Below, piece by piece: positions 1 to 8,829 of a stretch of DNA of 24,405 nucleotides. The DNA comes from Bryobacterales bacterium (GTDB lineage: Bacteria > Acidobacteriota > Terriglobia > Bryobacterales > Bryobacteraceae): assembly GCA_016789785.1 (NCBI GenBank), contig JAEUQE010000127.1:1-24405 (forward strand), read 5' to 3'. The notes beneath the pieces were generated by a model that saw only the letters and a program-made list of their open reading frames with translations, was not told where the DNA came from and searched no databases. Numbering within the stretch: the first letter of the stretch is position 1; each line of letters starts with the position of its first letter. The translations under genes were made by a program, and so were the position numbers.

Positions 1-2108
1 GTCGTGCGAATCGGAAACCGGAACGTGCCCGCCGGATTCGTCACCACCACTTCGCGTTGCGAATAGCCTGGCGTGTTCGAGAGCCACACCGGATCCGCGG
101 GCTTGCCGTTGTGCGACGAAATGATAAAACTGCGTGTTGCAGGATCGTAGTTCGACAAGCGATCGTATTTGTCATAGAGGGTGCCGAAGAACTCGTAGCG
201 CACACCGAGATTGATGGTGAGCCGTCGCGAGGGCCGCCAGTCCGACTGCGCGAAACCCGCGTATTCATTGCCGAACATATGCGAGTCATCCACCTCGGCG
301 AGATTGAACGTATCGGGATGGCCCATCAGGAAATCCGCCAGCGCATTGCCCGAGAACGGTCCGTTCGTCGAGAAGCCGAATTGATAAGCGCCGCGCGGCA
401 CCTGGAACGATCGCGGCGCGAACTGCACTCTGCGGTAGTAGCCGCCCAGTTTGTAGGTATGATTCTGCCGCACCCAACTCAGAATGTACTCGCCGCTGTA
501 TTCGTTGTTGCGGCGGTCCACGGTGAACTCGATGTCGCCGAACTCGGGATAGCCTGCAATCGCGAAGCGCGGAAAGCCCTTCGAATCGGCGGGGAGTTCG
601 GGAATGCCTTGCAGCCGCGCCGTGGATGCGAAGTTGTTGCCTGCGTTCTGCGGAAACTGCCCGCCTGCCACCCGATTGAAGCCAAGCCGCAATTCGCCGA
701 CGAGCGATGGCGAGAACACACGAGTCCATCCCAGCGCAACGTTGCGCGCGTTCAAGGTGAGGAAGTTGCCAAAGCCCGGCACCGCGGTGCGCACTGTGCC
801 CAGCACGCTCCGCGTTCCAAACGGCAGGAAGCCCTCCGCATTCGCAATCAAGGCCCGCGCAAACACACGGTCGGCATCGGAGTAGTTGTGGTCCAGCCGC
901 AGCAGACCCTGATTCGTAGTGTTGCGCTCGGCAGGTTGCGCGATGAAGTTCTGTGAAATCCCGGGGCGATTGGGAAGCGGAATCCGGTCGAGCATCGCTT
1001 GTGCTGCCGGATCGAAGCGCGTCTGCGGAATCACGTTCGGCGTCGCGAATTCCGCACGCGTCAGCGGATCCACAATCCGCCCTATCGCCGAGTTCGGCTG
1101 CCGCAGTTCACGGAAGTCGCCAGCCCGCATCGCGAGTGTCGGCACGGTCTGCAATTGCGTGATCGACTTCTTGATCCGAAGACCCTCATAGGAGCCGAAG
1201 AAGAACGTCTTCGACTTCTTGATGGGCCCGCCGATGGTACCTCCGAATTGATTCTGCTGAAACGGCGGAATCTCGGCGACTCCATCACCGTCGCGGTCGA
1301 GCAGGTCAAACGCGTTGCGCGCATCCATCGCCGAGTTGCGGAAGAAGTGGAACAGCGAGCCATGCAGTTGATCGCCTCCCGACTTGCTGGAGAGATTGAT
1401 GGTCGCGCCGCCCTGCCCTCCCGACTCCGCCGCATACGACGAAGACTGCACCTTGAACTCCGCAATCGCATCCACCGAGGGCAGCACGGTCGGTGAGTTG
1501 TAAAAGCGATCACTCGATGAGATCCCGTCAATCGAGAAGTAGTTGTCGGATTCGCGCGCGCCATACACCGTGAGATTCGGACCCGCCAGATTGCCCGTCA
1601 GTTCCGTGCGCAAACTGCCGCCGGCATTCTGCGCAACGCCCGGTGTGAGCTTCACCAGTTCGAGAAACTGGCGTCCGTTCAAAGGCAGTTCCACAATACG
1701 GCGGTTCTCGATCACCGCGCCTTTGGCGCCTGACTGTGTGTCGATGAGTGGGGGAGCGGCGGTCACCGTCACGCTCTCCGAGACCGAAGCAAGCTGCATG
1801 GTGACGTTGATTCGCAATGTGCGGTCGAGTTCAAGGATCACGCCATTCAGCGTTTCGCGCGCCATGCCCGCCGCTTCGATTTCGATCCTGTATCGTCCGA
1901 TGGGCAGCAGTGGAAACACATACGCGCCGTCTTCGTTGGACTTCGTATCGCGCCCGATTCCCGTGGCCTCATTCACGGCGCGCACCGTTGCCGCTTGCAC
2001 CAGTCTGCCCGCGGGATCGGTAAGGGTGCCGATGATGGTACCGGTGGTGGTTTGTGCGCGGAGGCACGCGCAGAACAAGAGTATGAGTGCGAAAGTACGA
2101 AGCTTCAT
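1..2108 (-). CDS. Oar-like TonB-dependent-type outer-membrane receptor, 3' end cut by window edge
   Basis: The frame is open from ATG at 2108 to the window edge, about 702 residues, so the C-terminal barrel strands are missing. It starts with a signal peptide (MKLRTFALILLFCACLRAQ), then a carboxypeptidase-regulatory-like beta-sandwich (about residues 22-100; GTIIGTLTDPAG, then YVFPLLPIGRYRIEIEA). A plug-like part follows (about 115-235), with the LPLNGRQFLELVKLTPGV stretch typical of acidobacterial Oar-like proteins and a YGARESDNYFSIDG segment. The remainder is beta-barrel-like, including GPIKKSKTFFFGSYEGLR and LTINLGVRYEFFG. Members of this family sit in the outer membrane and are thought to import or bind large substrates; the substrate cannot be read from the sequence. 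No clear Shine-Dalgarno is visible before the ATG. A second receptor of the same type lies directly upstream on the same strand. Confidence 0.93.
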   Translation of the reverse strand, partial: MKLRTFALILLFCACLRAQTTTGTIIGTLTDPAGRLVQAATVRAVNEATGIGRDTKSNEDGAYVFPLLPIGRYRIEIEAAGMARETLNGVILELDRTLRINVTMQLASVSESVTVTAAPPLIDTQSGAKGAVIENRRIVELPLNGRQFLELVKLTPGVAQNAGGSLRTELTGNLAGPNLTVYGARESDNYFSIDGISSSDRFYNSPTVLPSVDAIAEFKVQSSSYAAESGGQGGATINLSSKSGGDQLHGSLFHFFRNSAMDARNAFDLLDRDGDGVAEIPPFQQNQFGGTIGGPIKKSKTFFFGSYEGLRIKKSITQLQTVPTLAMRAGDFRELRQPNSAIGRIVDPLTRAEFATPNVIPQTRFDPAAQAMLDRIPLPNRPGISQNFIAQPAERNTTNQGLLRLDHNYSDADRVFARALIANAEGFLPFGTRSVLGTVRTAVPGFGNFLTLNARNVALGWTRVFSPSLVGELRLGFNRVAGGQFPQNAGNNFASTARLQGIPELPADSKGFPRFAIAGYPEFGDIEFTVDRRNNEYSGEYILSWVRQNHTYKLGGYYRRVQFAPRSFQVPRGAYQFGFSTNGPFSGNALADFLMGHPDTFNLAEVDDSHMFGNEYAGFAQSDWRPSRRLTINLGVRYEFFGTLYDKYDRLSNYDPATRSFIISSHNGKPADPVWLSNTPGYSQREVVVTNPAGTFRFPIRT

Positions 2109-2283
2109 GATTGTGAACGGAAGGCACACAGCCATCTGCGTGCCGGGGTTATTTACTTGAGCGTATCGTGCCAGCCCCTTCGGGATCAACAAAGTTCACG
2201 CACGCCCTCGCAACGATGGGTTACGTGAACAACGCCGCGCGGACGTGTGGCTCGCACCGAGAACATCCAATTGTGTGAGCGGA

Positions 2284-5200
2284 TCAGAAATTGATCTTCA
2301 ATCCGAACTGGAACTGCCGCGGATTCAGCGCCGAGGTGTGCGCAAGCGGCGTTGTCGCGATGGACCGGTTCGCGACAATCGGGTTGGGCAGCGCCGAAAT
2401 CGGCACATCGCCCACCGTGTTGTTCACCGTGCGGAAATTGGTCCGGTTGAACAGATTGAATCCCTCCGCGATGAACTCGAGGTTCTTGCGTTCCGATCCG
2501 AGATCGAAGCGTCGGGAGAGCCTCATGTCAAAGGTGAAGAAGTTCGGCCCCCTGCCCATGTTGCGGCCAAGATGGGCGGGGCGTTTGGTGTTCACATAAC
2601 CGTCGCCACCCGAAGGCTGATCCACACCGGTCAGCACGTTGAACGGGCGCCATGAATTCGCGCTCACGATGGGCGCGATGTTCCATGACTTGAGCACCGT
2701 GCTCTGCGCCTGCGATGCGTAGACTGCATTCAACACGAAGCGATGCTGCTGATGGAACGCCGACAGCGCGCGCTCGGCACGGTGATTCAGTTGATCGTTC
2801 GGCGAATAGTCCGAGTTGAAGTCCGTGGACTCATCCATCGCCTTGCTCAACGTGTAGTGGCTGTTCAGCGTGAACCCGCGGCGGAAGCGGCGTGTCACCT
2901 GAAGCATGCCCGCGTGATAGAACGAGTTCGCGCTCGACTCGAAGATGTTGCGTTGCAGGATCAGCGGATCGATGCGGGCAAACGTTGGCCGCCCGTCGGG
3001 CAAACGGTCGCCGGTATAACGCACATTCCGGCCAAGCACTCGGGAAAGATGCGCCGTGCGGTTGAAGTTGTACGCAACCGACACGGCGAAGTCACCGATG
3101 GCTCGCTCGATTTCGAAACTCGCCTGATGCGCCCACGGATTCTCAAAGTCCTTGTCGATGCCGAAGACCACGGACAACGGCAGACCGGGTCCCACGCGCA
3201 AACCAAACTGCGTCAGATCGGACTCGCGGATGGAACGGCTGCCGATAACGCCCTGCCGCAGCAAGGTCTGATATATGTCCGACGATGTCAGCGGACGCCC
3301 GGTCTGTGCATTGTTGATGCCGGGAACACCCGTGAGCGGCACGAAAACCTGATTGATGAAGCGCCCTGAAAGCGGATCCGCGGTGCCCGCCGCGTTGGAA
3401 GTGATCTGCGAATAGTAGAGGCCGTAGCCTCCGCGAATCACCGTACGTGCCGACTTGCCCGGCGACCAGGCGAAACCCACGCGCGGACCGATGTTGTCGC
3501 GGTCAGGCGGCACAATCGGATTGTGAAACTCGTTCTCATAGCGCACGCCGAAGTTCAGCGTGAGATCGTTGCGCACGCGCCATGAGTCTTGCGCATAGAA
3601 GTGCAGACGCTTGATCGAAGTCACGTAGTTCGGGTTGCCTACTCCCATCTGGAAGAACGTCGGCAGTCCCAGACTATAGGACTGCAACGCACTCAAAGGC
3701 TGCGTCAGATTCGGGATCAGCCGCTGCTGTCCAGCGGCGGTGAGGACGCCTGTGAGTGTCGCGGGGAGCGTAGCATCGCCAGTCACTGCAACCAGCGCAC
3801 TCGCCAGCGGCACCGCTTCGCCGAAGCTGAAGCGTCCGCCGAAGAAGGTCTCCGACACAAAAGAAGTACGCATCGGATTGAAGTCGTAGCCGAACTTGAT
3901 GTTGTGCCGCCCGCGAATATGGCTGAAGTTCTGAAGGACCTGGTAGTGGCGTTCAATGCCGTCGTAGGGCAGGAAGATTTGCCGGCCGAAGAGGCCGAAG
4001 CCTGCGATGTTGAGTTCCGGGCCGTTCTTATCCGTGGGGAACACCGCGAGCGGATTGTAGTTGAACATCAGCCTGGTGTCCATGAACCACGAGGGGTTGA
4101 TCACGTACGTATCGGCGATCATCGCGGTTGCATCGGTAGTTACCAGGTCTCGGCCGCGATTGTAGGCATCCAGTGCGCCGAATGCCGAGTTCTGCTGGAA
4201 GTTGTCCGTGAAGTTGCCCCGGAAGAAAACGGAATGATGATCGCTGAAGCGATGGTCGATTCGGAAGCTGAACGTGGTGAGGTCTTCCGCGAAGGGAAAC
4301 ACGCCGCTGTTTTCGTTAAACAGTCGCACCACCGCCGCGTTGTTTCCCGGCACCAGGAGTTGTTGCGCTTGCCGCGCGAGGCCGGTCAGCAGCGGATTGC
4401 CTGTAACATTGAAGAAGTCGACCAACTGCTGTTGGCCCGCAGTGAGGCGCGTGAAAACGGAACGGTCCTGGAGAATCGGAACGAAGTTGGTCTCATGGCG
4501 ATCAAGCCGTTCAAAGCCGGCAAAGAAGAAGGTCTTGTCTTTCTTGATCGCGCCGCCAAGCGTCGCGCCGGCCTGCACACGGGTGAATGCGCTCTTGCCC
4601 GGATCGAAGTAATTGCGAGCCTGAATGCTCCGGTGGCGAAGGAAGCCGAAAATGTTGCCGTGAAGGTCATTGGTGCCCGACTTCGTGATGATGTTGATCA
4701 CGCCGCCCGCGGCATTGCCGAATTCCGCGGAGAAACTGTTGCGGTTGATCTGGAACTCCTGCGCCATTTCCTGCGTGACGGAGGGACGCACACCGCCGGA
4801 GCCATTGTAGTTCTCCACACCATCAATGTAGAAGCCGTTGCCGCGGCCGTTGCTGCCTCCGAAACTCAAGCCCGAGTTTGGCGTCTGGATCGGGCGGAAG
4901 CTCGTATCGTCCACCAGTGAAGTGGTTTCCACAACGCCCGGGGCAAGGAGCGCGAAATCGAGATAATTGCGCCGGTTGATGGGCAGGTTGCGAATGCGCT
5001 CCTGTTCAATCGTATTGGCCTGTTGAATTCGTTCCGTTTCGACGATCTCGGTCTGCGCTTCCACTTCGATCTCAGTCGAGACCGCGCTCACCACCATCTG
5101 CACCATCAGCGAGACCGTGTCTCCCACACGAACTTCCAGACCATCGAGCACTTTCGGAGTGAAGCCCGAGGCTTCCACGCGCAAGCGGTAGCGGCCCGGC

Positions 5201-5412
5201 GGGACAAGACCCAGTAGAAACGTTCCGTCACTTGCGCTTTCGGCGGTTCGGCTAATGCCGCGGTCGGAATCGCTGAGGCTGAGTTTGGCAGCCCCGATTG
5301 CGGCTCCGCTTCCATCAAGAACGGAACCTTTGATATCCCCTGAGTTGCTCTGCGCCTGGCAGAATGCGAAAGGCGCCGCAAAGCTGGCCAACATAAAGAA
5401 CCGCAGGATCAT
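2284..5412 (-). CDS. Oar-like TonB-dependent-type outer-membrane receptor (complete)
   Basis: A complete 1042-residue protein. I chose ATG at 5412 because AAGGGG lies 5 nt upstream; a GTG two codons further up (5418) would add only MY. A signal peptide (MILRFFMLASFAAPFAFCQA) is followed by a carboxypeptidase-regulatory domain (about 24-105; GDIKGSVLDGSGAAIGAAKL). The plug-like region (about 120-245) contains NLPINRRNYLDFALLAPGV, GNGFYIDGVENYNG and AGGVINIITKSGTNDLHG. A long barrel follows, with KDKTFFFAGFERLDRHETN and LTLNFGVRYENEFHNP, and the chain ends in QFGLKINF; a terminal aromatic residue is the normal signal for barrel assembly. It resembles its neighbour in architecture but not closely in sequence, so the two are probably paralogues for different ligands. 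It diverges from the ceramidase-like gene across only 35 bp, which suggests co-regulation. The ligand is unknown. Confidence 0.95.
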   Translation of the reverse strand: MILRFFMLASFAAPFAFCQAQSNSGDIKGSVLDGSGAAIGAAKLSLSDSDRGISRTAESASDGTFLLGLVPPGRYRLRVEASGFTPKVLDGLEVRVGDTVSLMVQMVVSAVSTEIEVEAQTEIVETERIQQANTIEQERIRNLPINRRNYLDFALLAPGVVETTSLVDDTSFRPIQTPNSGLSFGGSNGRGNGFYIDGVENYNGSGGVRPSVTQEMAQEFQINRNSFSAEFGNAAGGVINIITKSGTNDLHGNIFGFLRHRSIQARNYFDPGKSAFTRVQAGATLGGAIKKDKTFFFAGFERLDRHETNFVPILQDRSVFTRLTAGQQQLVDFFNVTGNPLLTGLARQAQQLLVPGNNAAVVRLFNENSGVFPFAEDLTTFSFRIDHRFSDHHSVFFRGNFTDNFQQNSAFGALDAYNRGRDLVTTDATAMIADTYVINPSWFMDTRLMFNYNPLAVFPTDKNGPELNIAGFGLFGRQIFLPYDGIERHYQVLQNFSHIRGRHNIKFGYDFNPMRTSFVSETFFGGRFSFGEAVPLASALVAVTGDATLPATLTGVLTAAGQQRLIPNLTQPLSALQSYSLGLPTFFQMGVGNPNYVTSIKRLHFYAQDSWRVRNDLTLNFGVRYENEFHNPIVPPDRDNIGPRVGFAWSPGKSARTVIRGGYGLYYSQITSNAAGTADPLSGRFINQVFVPLTGVPGINNAQTGRPLTSSDIYQTLLRQGVIGSRSIRESDLTQFGLRVGPGLPLSVVFGIDKDFENPWAHQASFEIERAIGDFAVSVAYNFNRTAHLSRVLGRNVRYTGDRLPDGRPTFARIDPLILQRNIFESSANSFYHAGMLQVTRRFRRGFTLNSHYTLSKAMDESTDFNSDYSPNDQLNHRAERALSAFHQQHRFVLNAVYASQAQSTVLKSWNIAPIVSANSWRPFNVLTGVDQPSGGDGYVNTKRPAHLGRNMGRGPNFFTFDMRLSRRFDLGSERKNLEFIAEGFNLFNRTNFRTVNNTVGDVPISALPNPIVANRSIATTPLAHTSALNPRQFQFGLKINF

Positions 5413-5447
5413 GTACACCCCTTAGTGGTCTATCATGTCATAGAATT

Positions 5448-6773
5448 ATGCTCGTTCCAGTTCTGTTACTTTTTGCTGTTTTTCCCGCCGGCGCTCGTGA
5501 CTTCCGTGCGGGAGTTGCCAGGTTGGACATCACCCCTGATGAGCCGGTCTGGATGTCGGGCTATGCGGCGCGCACCAAACCGAGCGAAGGGGCGGTGGGA
5601 CGTATCTGGGCCAAGGCGCTCGCAATCGAGGATGGATCGAGAGGCAAATCCGTCATTGTCACCACTGACCTCATCGGACTACCGCGCAACATCTCCGACG
5701 CAGTCGCCGCGAGAACCGCGAAGGAGTATGGCCTGGAGAGGTCGCGGTTATTACTCAACTCTTCGCATACGCATGCCGGCCCCGTTGTGAAACCCAACCT
5801 GATGACGATGTACTTTCTCACGCCCGAACAGAAAGGTGCGGTGGACCGCTATGCCGAGAAGTTGACCGGGCATCTGGTGAGCGTGATTGGCGCCGCGATT
5901 AGCGACATGTCGCCCGCGAAGTTGAGTGTCGCGCACGGCAAGACAGGCTTTGCGGCAAATCGCCGGACGAAGTTCCCGCAAGGACCCGTGGACCACGATG
6001 TACCCGTGATCGCCGTACGCGCGATGGATGGAAAGCTGCGAGCCGTGCTCTTCGGCTACGCTTGCCACAACACGACGCTACCCGCGGATTTCGTGCAGAT
6101 CAATGGCGACTACGCGGGCTACGCTCAGACCGAAGTGGAAGCCGCGAATCCCGGTGCGACCGCGCTATTCCTGCTGCTTTGTGCCGGCGATGCGAATCCC
6201 AATCCGCGCGGTACGCTGAGCCACGCGGAACAGCACGGCAAGATGCTGGGGGCCGAGGTGACCCGAGTGCTCGGAGGGGCGATGAAAGCGATCCAACCGA
6301 ATCTGCGAACGGCGTGGAAGAGCATCGATCTTGCGTTCAAGCCGCATTCGCGAGAGCAGTTCGAGCAGGAAGCGAAGTCGGAGAACCGCTATCTTGCGTC
6401 ACGCGCCAAGGAGATGCTCCGCGCCTATGAGGAACGTCGTCCTGTGCGGAGCGTGAGCTATCCCGTGCAGGCGATCCGGCTTGGCAGGGACTTCACAATT
6501 CTCGCTTTGGGAGGCGAAGTGGTCGCGGGCTATGGTCTGCGTGCCAAGCAGGAATTCGCAGGCACCGATCTGATTGTCGCGGGCTACTCCAATGATGTGA
6601 TGTGCTACATCCCGACCCGGAAGATCGTGCAGGAGGGCGGCTATGAAGGCGCCGACAGTATGATCTACTATGGCCAGCCCGGTCCGTTCACTGAGGAAGT
6701 GGAGGAGACGATATTTGAGTCGATTCACACGGTACTCGGCCGCGTGGGATTGAAGGGAGTGAAAACGAAATGA
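5448..6773 (+). CDS. Neutral/alkaline ceramidase-like exported hydrolase
   Basis: A 441-residue protein with a short signal peptide (MLVPVLLLFAVFPAGARA-like), then the ceramidase N-terminal-like fold from about residue 19 (FRAGVARLDITPD). Likely zinc ligands are visible: NSSHTHAGP (His107, His109), FGYACHNTT (His207), and Glu357 in LGGEVVAGYG, with a Tyr in CYIPT; spacing matches the known bacterial ceramidases. Two points argue against simple ceramidase activity. The family hexapeptide GDVSPN, which carries the nucleophilic Ser, reads GDANPN here (Asn250 in place of Ser). The chain also lacks the C-terminal domain of the ~650-residue ceramidases. It may hydrolyse another amide or ester. Its stop overlaps the sulfatase start (ATGA at 6770), so the two are translationally coupled. 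No Shine-Dalgarno is seen before the ATG. Confidence 0.85.
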   Translation: MLVPVLLLFAVFPAGARDFRAGVARLDITPDEPVWMSGYAARTKPSEGAVGRIWAKALAIEDGSRGKSVIVTTDLIGLPRNISDAVAARTAKEYGLERSRLLLNSSHTHAGPVVKPNLMTMYFLTPEQKGAVDRYAEKLTGHLVSVIGAAISDMSPAKLSVAHGKTGFAANRRTKFPQGPVDHDVPVIAVRAMDGKLRAVLFGYACHNTTLPADFVQINGDYAGYAQTEVEAANPGATALFLLLCAGDANPNPRGTLSHAEQHGKMLGAEVTRVLGGAMKAIQPNLRTAWKSIDLAFKPHSREQFEQEAKSENRYLASRAKEMLRAYEERRPVRSVSYPVQAIRLGRDFTILALGGEVVAGYGLRAKQEFAGTDLIVAGYSNDVMCYIPTRKIVQEGGYEGADSMIYYGQPGPFTEEVEETIFESIHTVLGRVGLKGVKTK

Positions 6774-8158
6774 GACGGCGCGATTTTCTCGGGGCTGCGA
6801 TGGGCGCGTGCGCGCAGGCAAGTGCGTCCCAGCAGCGCAGGCCGAACATCATCTTTGTGCTTTGCGACGATCTGGGATGGGGCGATCTGGGATGCTACGG
6901 CAATCGCTTCATCCCGACGCCGAACCTGGACCGTTTGGCGAAGCAAGGCACGCTGTTCACACAGTTTTACACTGCGAATCCAGTGTGCTCGCCAAGCCGT
7001 ACCGCTTTTCTCAGCGGCCAGTTTCCGGCGCGGCATCGCATTCACGGGCACTTGGCAACGGATGAGCAGAATGCCAATCGTGGCATGCCGAACTGGCTGG
7101 ATCCCGCGGTGCCGATGTTGCCTCGTCTGCTGCAGCAGGCCGGTTATGCGACCGCGCACTTCGGCAAGTGGCATCTTGGCAGCGGAACGAAAGCGCCGCT
7201 GCCCACGGCATATGGCTTTGAAGAATCCCGTTCGATCAACGGCAACGGTCCTACGTGGGAACAGGATGAGTATTTTCGTCACCGTTCGACGGGCGTGTTC
7301 GTGGATGAAGCCGTACGGTTCATTGAGAAGAATCGCAGCCGGCCGTTCTATGTGAACATCTGGAATCTGCTGCCGCATGCGCCGCTGAATCCGTTGGATG
7401 AAGACATGCAGCCTTTCCGGCGCTTCGGCCCCAACGAGGTGAAACGGCTCACTGGGGCTCGCACAGTGTACTACGCCTCGGTCGCGCAGATTGACAAGGA
7501 TCTTGGACGGTTGTTCCGCAAGCTGGATGACCTCGGCGTTGCGGACAACACGTTGGTGCTTTTCTCGTCGGACAACGGGCCGGAAGAAATCTTCATCGGC
7601 AATGCGGCGCATAGTGGCGTCGGTTCTCCGGGGCCATTTCGTGGGCGCAAGCGAAGCCTCTATGAGGGAGGCGTGCGAGTGCCGTTCATCGTGCGCGGGC
7701 CGGGGCGAGTGCCTGCGGGGCGCGTCGATTCCACCAGCATCATGAGCGCAACCGACTTTCTGCCGACACTGAGCCGCATGGCCGGCGTGGAAGTGCCGCC
7801 TTCGGCGAAGCCCGATGGTGAGGATCGGAGCGACGTGCTGACGGGATCGCCGAAAGCTCGAACGAAGCCGCTCTATTGGGAGTGGCGATTCAACATCGCA
7901 GGGCATGTATCGAACATCAGCCCGATGTTGTCCATGCGCGAAGGCCAGTGGAAGCTCATGATGAATCCGGATCGCAGCCGTATGGAGTTGTACGATATTC
8001 CGGGCGATCCGATGGAGATGCAGAACCACGCAGTGCAGCAGCCCAAGGTGTCGGAGAAGATGTCGGCGCGATTGCTCGCCTGGCAGAAGACGCTGCCGCC
8101 GGGTCCGCAGGATCCGGGGGCGGGAAAGAATGACTACCCTTGGCCAAGGGGGAATTGA
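6770..8158 (+). CDS. Tat-exported type I sulfatase (arylsulfatase A-like)
   Basis: A 462-residue protein beginning MRRRDFLGAAMGA, a twin-arginine signal, so it is likely exported folded. Sulfatase motifs are in order: metal-binding DD at 33-34 (LCDDLGWGD), the formylglycine motif CSPSR at 73-77 (Cys73 would be converted to formylglycine), FGKWHLG at 131-137 (Lys133, His135), and SSDNG near 266-270 (Asp268, Asn269). The length is typical of single-domain family S1 sulfatases. It hydrolyses sulfate esters, but the substrate cannot be assigned from sequence. It overlaps the ceramidase-like gene by 4 bases. The stop codon TGA is part of the first -35 box (TTGACT) of the downstream RNA array, so the gene end and the array have become fused. 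A maturase is not encoded in the window. Confidence 0.95.
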   Translation: MRRRDFLGAAMGACAQASASQQRRPNIIFVLCDDLGWGDLGCYGNRFIPTPNLDRLAKQGTLFTQFYTANPVCSPSRTAFLSGQFPARHRIHGHLATDEQNANRGMPNWLDPAVPMLPRLLQQAGYATAHFGKWHLGSGTKAPLPTAYGFEESRSINGNGPTWEQDEYFRHRSTGVFVDEAVRFIEKNRSRPFYVNIWNLLPHAPLNPLDEDMQPFRRFGPNEVKRLTGARTVYYASVAQIDKDLGRLFRKLDDLGVADNTLVLFSSDNGPEEIFIGNAAHSGVGSPGPFRGRKRSLYEGGVRVPFIVRGPGRVPAGRVDSTSIMSATDFLPTLSRMAGVEVPPSAKPDGEDRSDVLTGSPKARTKPLYWEWRFNIAGHVSNISPMLSMREGQWKLMMNPDRSRMELYDIPGDPMEMQNHAVQQPKVSEKMSARLLAWQKTLPPGPQDPGAGKNDYPWPRGN

Positions 8159-8182
8159 CTTCTGCTGCCGGACTGGTATTCT
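8155..8182 (+). promoter_or_regulatory. Sigma70-type promoter of RNA unit 1
   Basis: TTGACT at 8155-8160 and TATTCT at 8177-8182 are separated by 16 bases, with an extended -10 TGG just before. The -35 overlaps the sulfatase stop codon. Confidence 0.7.
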
Positions 8183-8188
8183 GTGATC

Positions 8189-8420
8189 GGGAGGGAACCC
8201 CGCTCGAAAGAGCGGGGTTGCTCGGCCGTCCTAGCCGAAACGGATCGTGATCACGATACCGCTCAGCGAGATTTTCAAGCTGACGCTGATGCGAATTCGC
8301 ATAGGACATTCTCCCTTCCTCGGGGTTCGATTTCACGGTGCCTTGCAGGGCACCGTGAGTCAGCCCCAAGTCGAAACGAAGGAAGCCCTTCCTCTCGAAC
8401 CCGATCAATCGTTTCCCTCA
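8189..8420 (+). ncRNA. Putative structured small RNA, copy 1
   Basis: The transcript is inferred from the -10 position; the 3' end is placed at a TTCCCTC segment that can pair with GAGGGAA at the 5' end. Hairpins in order: AACCCCGCTC-GAAA-GAGCGGGGTT (8196-8219, perfect 10-bp stem with GNRA loop); a TCGGC/GCCGA stem; ATCGT-GATC-ACGAT inside a CGG/CCG stem; CAGCG (8264-8268) with CGCTG (8284-8288); ATGCG-AATT-CGCAT; and TCACGGTGCC with GGCACCGTGA. Exposed C/U-rich stretches such as TTCTCCCTTCCTC resemble anti-Shine-Dalgarno sequence. No intrinsic terminator with a T-tract is visible. I do not recognise the family. The function is unknown; pairing to ribosome-binding sites is only an inference. 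Confidence 0.6.
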
Positions 8421-8473
8421 ATGACATAGTGGCTGCGGAGTGCTTTGGCTCTCACATTGACCGCTGTGGGGAA

Positions 8474-8501
8474 TTGACTTCTCAGAACAGACTGGTATTC
8501 T
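8474..8501 (+). promoter_or_regulatory. Sigma70-type promoter of RNA unit 2
   Basis: TTGACT at 8474-8479 and TATTCT at 8496-8501, again with a 16-base spacer and TGG extended -10. The spacer bases differ from unit 1 while both boxes are unchanged. Confidence 0.7.
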
Positions 8502-8507
8502 GTGATC

Positions 8508-8740
8508 GGGAGGGAACCCCGCCCCAAAAGAGCGGGGTTGTTCGGTCTTTCTAGCCGAAGCGGATCGTGATCACGATACCGCTTAGCGAGAGTCTCAAAC
8601 ACACGCTAATGCGAATTCGCATAGGACATTCTCCCTTCCTCGGGGTTCGATTTCACGGTGCCCTGGCAGGCACCGTGAGTCAGCCCCAAGTCGGAATGAA
8701 GGAAGCCCTTCCTCTCGAACTCGATCAATCGTTTCCCTCA
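8508..8740 (+). ncRNA. Putative structured small RNA, copy 2
   Basis: The most divergent copy. The fourth stem reads TAGCG (8584-8588) with CGCTA (8604-8608) where the other copies have CAGCG/CGCTG, a compensatory C:G to T:A exchange. The same exchange puts a stop codon into the short minus-strand frame, so it favours an RNA function over a peptide. In the second stem two C-to-T changes (TTCGGT with GCCGAA) keep pairing through A:T and G:T. The first hairpin keeps its 8-bp base but has a C/A mismatch near the loop. The terminal hairpin loop is CTGGCA. Confidence 0.6.
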
Positions 8741-8794
8741 CTAAGATAGTGGCTGCGGAGTGCTTTGACTCTAACCTTGACCGCGGTTGGGGAA

Positions 8795-8822
8795 TTGACT
8801 TCTGAGAGCAGACTGGTATTCT
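8795..8822 (+). promoter_or_regulatory. Sigma70-type promoter of RNA unit 3
   Basis: TTGACT at 8795-8800 and TATTCT at 8817-8822 with a 16-base spacer and TGG extended -10. One extra T follows the -10 compared with the other units. Confidence 0.7.
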
Positions 8823-8829
8823 GTTGATC

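Noticed and set aside
2180..2215. Possible sigma54 promoter (TGGCACG on the minus strand) upstream of the first receptor
   Set aside because: The matching -12 element (TTGC) is not at the required spacing.
3589..4920. Long plus-strand frame opposite the second receptor
   Set aside because: It is a by-product of the GC-rich codon pattern of the receptor on the other strand and has no recognisable protein features.
6725..8029. Long minus-strand frame opposite the sulfatase
   Set aside because: It is antisense to a gene with all sulfatase motifs; the translation looks like a shadow, rich in Arg and His.
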